Origin: Flagellimonas zhangzhouensis
Lineage (GTDB): Bacteria > Bacteroidota > Bacteroidia > Flavobacteriales > Flavobacteriaceae
NCBI RefSeq assembly: GCF_900102925.1
Contig: NZ_FNKI01000001.1
Location: 1,468,713 to 1,532,712 of the forward strand
Reading direction: 5' to 3'
Length of the DNA stretch: 64,000 nucleotides
Below, one piece after another: positions 62,469 to 64,000 of this stretch. The notes below the pieces were generated by a model that was not told where the DNA came from, did no database searches, and saw only the letters and a list, made by a program, of their open reading frames with translations. Position numbers and translations under genes: made by a program. The stretch's first letter is position 1; each line of letters begins with the position of its first letter.

Positions 62469-63632
62469 TTATTGGTCCAAGAACAAAAATCCTGTGTATT
62501 CCAATTCGAGGTCAAAGAGTGTGGCTGTATAAAAATAAACACCTTCTGGCAGTCCTTTTTCTTGCCCCAAAACTAAAGTGCCCGTATTGGCAATGCCCTG
62601 AAATTGGTTGGTGTAATTAACCTGTTCAAACACTTTTTGTCCATATCGGTTAAAAATACGAACAACGTTGTTGGGCGATTCTTCAAGTCCATCGATAACC
62701 AAAACATCGTTGATGCCATCTGCGTTGGGACTCAAAAAATAGTTGCCCAAAGTTGGATTGTTCACGGCGAAAGTATCGGTGGGTAATGGAATGGTACCAA
62801 AAGTGATGGCGGCATAATCACTTGGAACAAAAGTTTGTGAAGTAACAAACCCTTGATTGATATCCCCGCTCATTCCTGAATTGCCAATAATCACCCATTG
62901 ATTGGCCGATTTGTTCCATCCAACAACAATGATAGATTCGAAAGTAGCATTGGGAATGGCAGCCAAATTACTTCGGTCATCCCAGCTAATAGTGACCTGG
63001 GCGGGCACATCACTTTGTACAATCCAAAATTCACGGTCCGAAACAGTGCCAATATCATTTACTTTGGTGAAGGTGTCAAAAGTGTTAAGCACGGAGGATG
63101 GATTGGAAGGGTTTTCGAAAAAATAGCCACAAATGACTAATGGCGTGTTGCCCTGTGAATTTAAAGTCAACGGTCTTAAACGTTGTGGGTCTCCTACTGG
63201 AAAAATAAACACATTCCTATCATTAATGGCAGCAAAACCAGTGATTTTTGAAAAATCACCTTCTCCAGTATATAAACCTTCGTTCATAAAACTGAGGTAT
63301 ACTGATTGAAGGTTGGTAGGCGTTAAAACGTCCCCATCCACAAAATTTACATTGTTCCGAACCATGATAGGGGTTTGCAAAAAAACGTTTGCATCCATAA
63401 AAATTTCAGCATCCCACAAACTTGGAGGAATACTTCCTGAAACTATAATAGCGCGGTTGCCATAAAATCCAAGGGTCCCCGTGGTTTGATCAAAGTTGGC
63501 ATTATTGATAAAATCGGTATGCAGACCAATATTGGCATTGTTGTGCACTTGTACATTGCCACTGTTATAGAAAGCAGTTTGTGCCACGGCTATGCTGGTG
63601 GTGAGAACAAGTGTTATTTGGAGGAGGAGTTT
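62469..63632 (-). CDS. Secreted protein with type B type IX sorting domain (gliding motility-associated C-terminal domain)
   Basis: 387 residues from ATG 63632, with signal peptide MKLLLQITLVLTTSIAVA-Q; the in-frame ATG at 63665 would overlap the upstream gene. The body is beta-rich with no recognised enzyme motif. The last 85 residues or so form the CHU_C / type B sorting domain: FLSPNADGINDVLVI, then VVRIFNRYGQKVFE and EGVYFYTATL. This domain marks cargo for export by the type IX system. It lies 5 bp after the stop of the repeat-rich gene and is probably secreted together with it. Confidence 0.87.
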   Translation of the reverse strand, partial: KLLLQITLVLTTSIAVAQTAFYNSGNVQVHNNANIGLHTDFINNANFDQTTGTLGFYGNRAIIVSGSIPPSLWDAEIFMDANVFLQTPIMVRNNVNFVDGDVLTPTNLQSVYLSFMNEGLYTGEGDFSKITGFAAINDRNVFIFPVGDPQRLRPLTLNSQGNTPLVICGYFFENPSNPSSVLNTFDTFTKVNDIGTVSDREFWIVQSDVPAQVTISWDDRSNLAAIPNATFESIIVVGWNKSANQWVIIGNSGMSGDINQGFVTSQTFVPSDYAAITFGTIPLPTDTFAVNNPTLGNYFLSPNADGINDVLVIDGLEESPNNVVRIFNRYGQKVFEQVNYTNQFQGIANTGTLVLGQEKGLPEGVYFYTATLFDLELEYTGFLFLDQ

Positions 63633-63637
63633 CATAA

Positions 63638-64000
63638 TTAAGGATTCACCACAATGTATTGCCAATTCGAGTTTGACTCTACAAAAGATCCTCCAGAAAA
63701 TGTGTAAACTTGAACTGAAAATGTTTCCACTCCTTGACTTAATAATTGGATAATTGTTGGTGTTGATGCATTTTCAACGGTTAACTGAATTATTGAATTT
63801 GGTTCTACTGCAGTATTACTGATGGTGTAGAGTCCTGGGAAACCTAATACATTATTGGCTGCAAGAACTTTTGCAGCTGATGCTATTTCATCTGTTACAG
63901 TATCGACATAGGATTTAACGGCATTTTGAGATGGGTATAGCACATCTGAAGTACCTAATGCTACATTTGTGGATTTGTTCGCGAGGTCTTCTTTAAGTGC
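63638..64000 (-). CDS. C-terminal part of a repeat-rich, tail-fibre-like protein, cut by the window edge
   Basis: The frame is open to the window edge; 120 codons are visible. The sequence begins ALKEDLANKSTNVALGTSD and continues VLYPSQNAVKSYVDTVTDE. This motif (LANKST... GTSD...YPSQNAVKxYVD) is, from memory, the repeat unit found many times in large flavobacterial surface proteins with phage tail-fibre-like triple-helix stems. After one unit the chain ends in a beta-rich C-terminal piece of about 80 residues. An internal GTG at 63943 is not the true start. The type IX cargo gene follows after 5 bp. Confidence 0.75.
   Translation of the reverse strand, partial: ALKEDLANKSTNVALGTSDVLYPSQNAVKSYVDTVTDEIASAAKVLAANNVLGFPGLYTISNTAVEPNSIIQLTVENASTPTIIQLLSQGVETFSVQVYTFSGGSFVESNSNWQYIVVNP

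Overview
The window is a stretch of chromosome from a marine-type member of the Flavobacteriaceae (Bacteroidota). The evidence is a Bacteroidota-style dcw cluster, a single small primary sigma factor, promoters of the TAnnTTTG type instead of TATAAT, almost no Shine-Dalgarno sequences, a Na+-pumping NADH:quinone reductase, parts of the type IX secretion/gliding machinery (PorT/SprT, Plug-type protein, type B C-terminal sorting domain), and a bacillithiol-disulfide-reductase-like flavoprotein. I cannot fix the genus; Muricauda/Maribacter-like relatives are a guess.

Layout. (1) 1-13831, plus strand: a tightly packed division and cell-wall operon, ftsI-murE-mraY-murD-ftsW-murG-murC-ftsQ-ftsA-ftsZ, ended by a terminator and followed by a YqeY-type gene. 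(2) 14394-14648: a broken tRNA-Arg copy carrying two small hairpin insertions, then an intact tRNA-Arg and a terminator. (3) 14798-22888: a secreted carboxylesterase, a large hybrid sensor kinase, a YHS protein, a DinB / NRDE (TANGO2-like) / ATP-grasp gene trio, glutathione peroxidase and a DoxX-like protein. (4) 22934-28016: YpdA-like reductase, rpe, a telomere-like heptamer array, an isolated TraO-like gene, rpoD, and a PagL-like lipid A deacylase. (5) 28036-37816: pnp, rpsO, accD, fbaA, a BamA/TamA-like lipoprotein, an rRNA/tRNA methyltransferase, and ubiE with porT. (6) 37983-49036: trkA-trkH, aminotransferase, desaturase, rsmG, a 40-residue ORF, pruA, apaG, DUF3667 and Plug-type proteins. 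(7) 49187-56715: nqrABCDEF, an unassigned 119-residue protein, and apbE, whose flavin transfer activity serves NqrB and NqrC. (8) 56716-64000: methyltransferase, map, gpmI, an ankyrin protein, a 55-residue membrane protein, M48 and M15 peptidases, a type IX cargo protein, and the 3' end of a repeat-rich (tail-fibre-like) gene cut by the window edge.

Most of the window is ordinary core genome. The unusual content lies between genes: three families of small hairpin repeats (two of them in inverted pairs, like REP/BIME elements), with paired-base changes that preserve the stems; two related hairpins inserted at TA^G sites inside a tRNA pseudogene; a 7-bp telomere-like tandem array; and several genes whose promoter lies so close to the start codon that the mRNA should be nearly leaderless. 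The best candidates for undescribed gene functions are the DinB-NRDE-ATP-grasp trio, the 119-residue protein between nqrF and apbE, and the two small proteins at 44008-44130 and 60584-60751.
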